Assembly: GCA_945871065.1 (NCBI GenBank)
Contig: CAMBUL010000024.1
Coordinates: forward strand, 1-34,603
DNA: 34,603 bases
Direction of reading: 5' to 3'
Source of the DNA: Chthoniobacter flavus
GTDB lineage: Bacteria; Verrucomicrobiota; Verrucomicrobiia; Chthoniobacterales; JACTMZ01
The position numbers and the translations under genes are program-made. Positions 34,356 through 34,603 of this stretch are shown here, in pieces (position 1 is the first letter of the stretch; each line of letters starts with the position of its first letter). The notes under the pieces were generated by a model. The model made no database searches. It was not told the DNA's origin and worked only from the letters and a program-made list of their open reading frames with translations.

Positions 34356-34380
34356 TAGGGCGCGGCGTCCCCGACGCGCC
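34356..34380. repeat. Extragenic hairpin module D
   Basis: Begins TAGG, then GGCGCG (34359-34364) pairs with CGCGCC (34375-34380); an alternative inner hairpin GCGTC-CCC-GACGC (34365-34377) is possible. It has the same general plan (TAG followed by a GC-rich hairpin) as the module at 34194. Confidence 0.55.
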
Positions 34381-34401
34381 GAGATCCTTCCGCAGCCGCC
34401 G

Positions 34402-34602
34402 TCACCGCCGCCAGAGCACGCCGAGCGAAGCTAACGACGCTCCCAACATCAGCGTAATCAAAGACGCCGCAAAAAGCTTCGGCTCCCCCGCCGCATAAGC
34501 CATCCATCCCACGATAGACCGCCAGGCAAACGCCGCGACCAGCACCAAGGTGCTCACCCACGCCGCCACCCGCGCCCACCCAAACCCCCGCAACATCAAC
34601 AC
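34402..34602 (-). CDS. Membrane protein fragment, 5' end outside the window
   Basis: At least 66 residues, with two membrane helices (about 13-35 and 43-62). The open frame reaches the right edge of the window through GTG, TTG and ATG codons (ATG at 34596), so the true start may lie outside. It is convergent with nth across the repeat block. No family is recognised. It could be a complete small protein starting near 34596 or the end of a larger integral membrane protein. Confidence 0.45.
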   Translation of the reverse strand: MLMLRGFGWARVAAWVSTLVLVAAFAWRSIVGWMAYAAGEPKLFAASLITLMLGASLASLGVLWRR

Positions 34603-34603
34603 C

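Noticed and set aside
1-34603. Search for CRISPR repeats, tRNA genes, riboswitches and transposases
   Set aside because: No regularly spaced direct repeats, cloverleaf-like segments or transposase motifs were recognised; all gaps between genes are below 220 bases.

Overview
This window looks like a chromosome segment from a GC-rich, diderm bacterium, most likely a member of the Verrucomicrobiota. The reasons are an outer-membrane barrel protein, AsmA-like and RND envelope proteins, a heptose-type nucleotidyltransferase, a DksA-like protein with a half-lost zinc finger and a lysine/alanine-rich tail, and structured intergenic repeats built on TTTTGGAGTGCGG, which I remember from verrucomicrobial genomes. 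No rRNA or marker phylogeny is available here, so the phylum call is moderate and no genus is proposed. No tRNA, rRNA, CRISPR array, transposase or phage gene was seen.

Layout. 1-1.7 kb is a lower-GC accessory edge: the end of a DUF1275 gene, a 70-bp palindrome, a MazEF toxin-antitoxin pair with a palindromic operator over its promoter, and a small membrane protein. 1.9-7.7 kb is a tightly packed minus-strand set: DUF4126 membrane protein, M20 peptidase, archaeal-type prolyl-tRNA synthetase, secreted propeller-like protein, M29 aminopeptidase. 7.7-8.75 kb is a terminator-ended outer-membrane porin. 8.96-12.9 kb is a minus-strand run: heptose adenylyltransferase, PurN-like formyltransferase, small membrane protein, betaine-type aldehyde dehydrogenase, PotA ATPase. 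13.0-18.55 kb runs on the plus strand: FAH-family enzyme, P1B-4 metal ATPase, AsmA-like protein. 18.54-27.13 kb is a minus-strand series: phosphohexomutase, HtrA protease, TPR membrane protein, a REC-pseudokinase-TM-SUMF1 fusion, a secreted protein, then DksA-like, L33 and S18. 27.2-34.2 kb is plus strand: orphan RND permease, 1027-residue TPR protein, endonuclease III, and a repeat-rich intergenic stretch before a truncated membrane protein.

Three themes stand out. First, stop-start overlaps (ATGA, GTGA, TGATG) couple many genes, while most unit-leading genes have a TANNNT -10-like box 6-11 bases before the start codon, which predicts leaderless or nearly leaderless mRNAs. Second, the DksA-like/L33/S18 set consists of forms lacking the usual zinc cysteines. 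Third, one membrane protein joins an intact receiver domain, a catalytically dead kinase-like domain and a cysteine-free SUMF1 domain, next to HtrA and other envelope proteins; this is the best candidate for an undescribed signalling or quality-control system.
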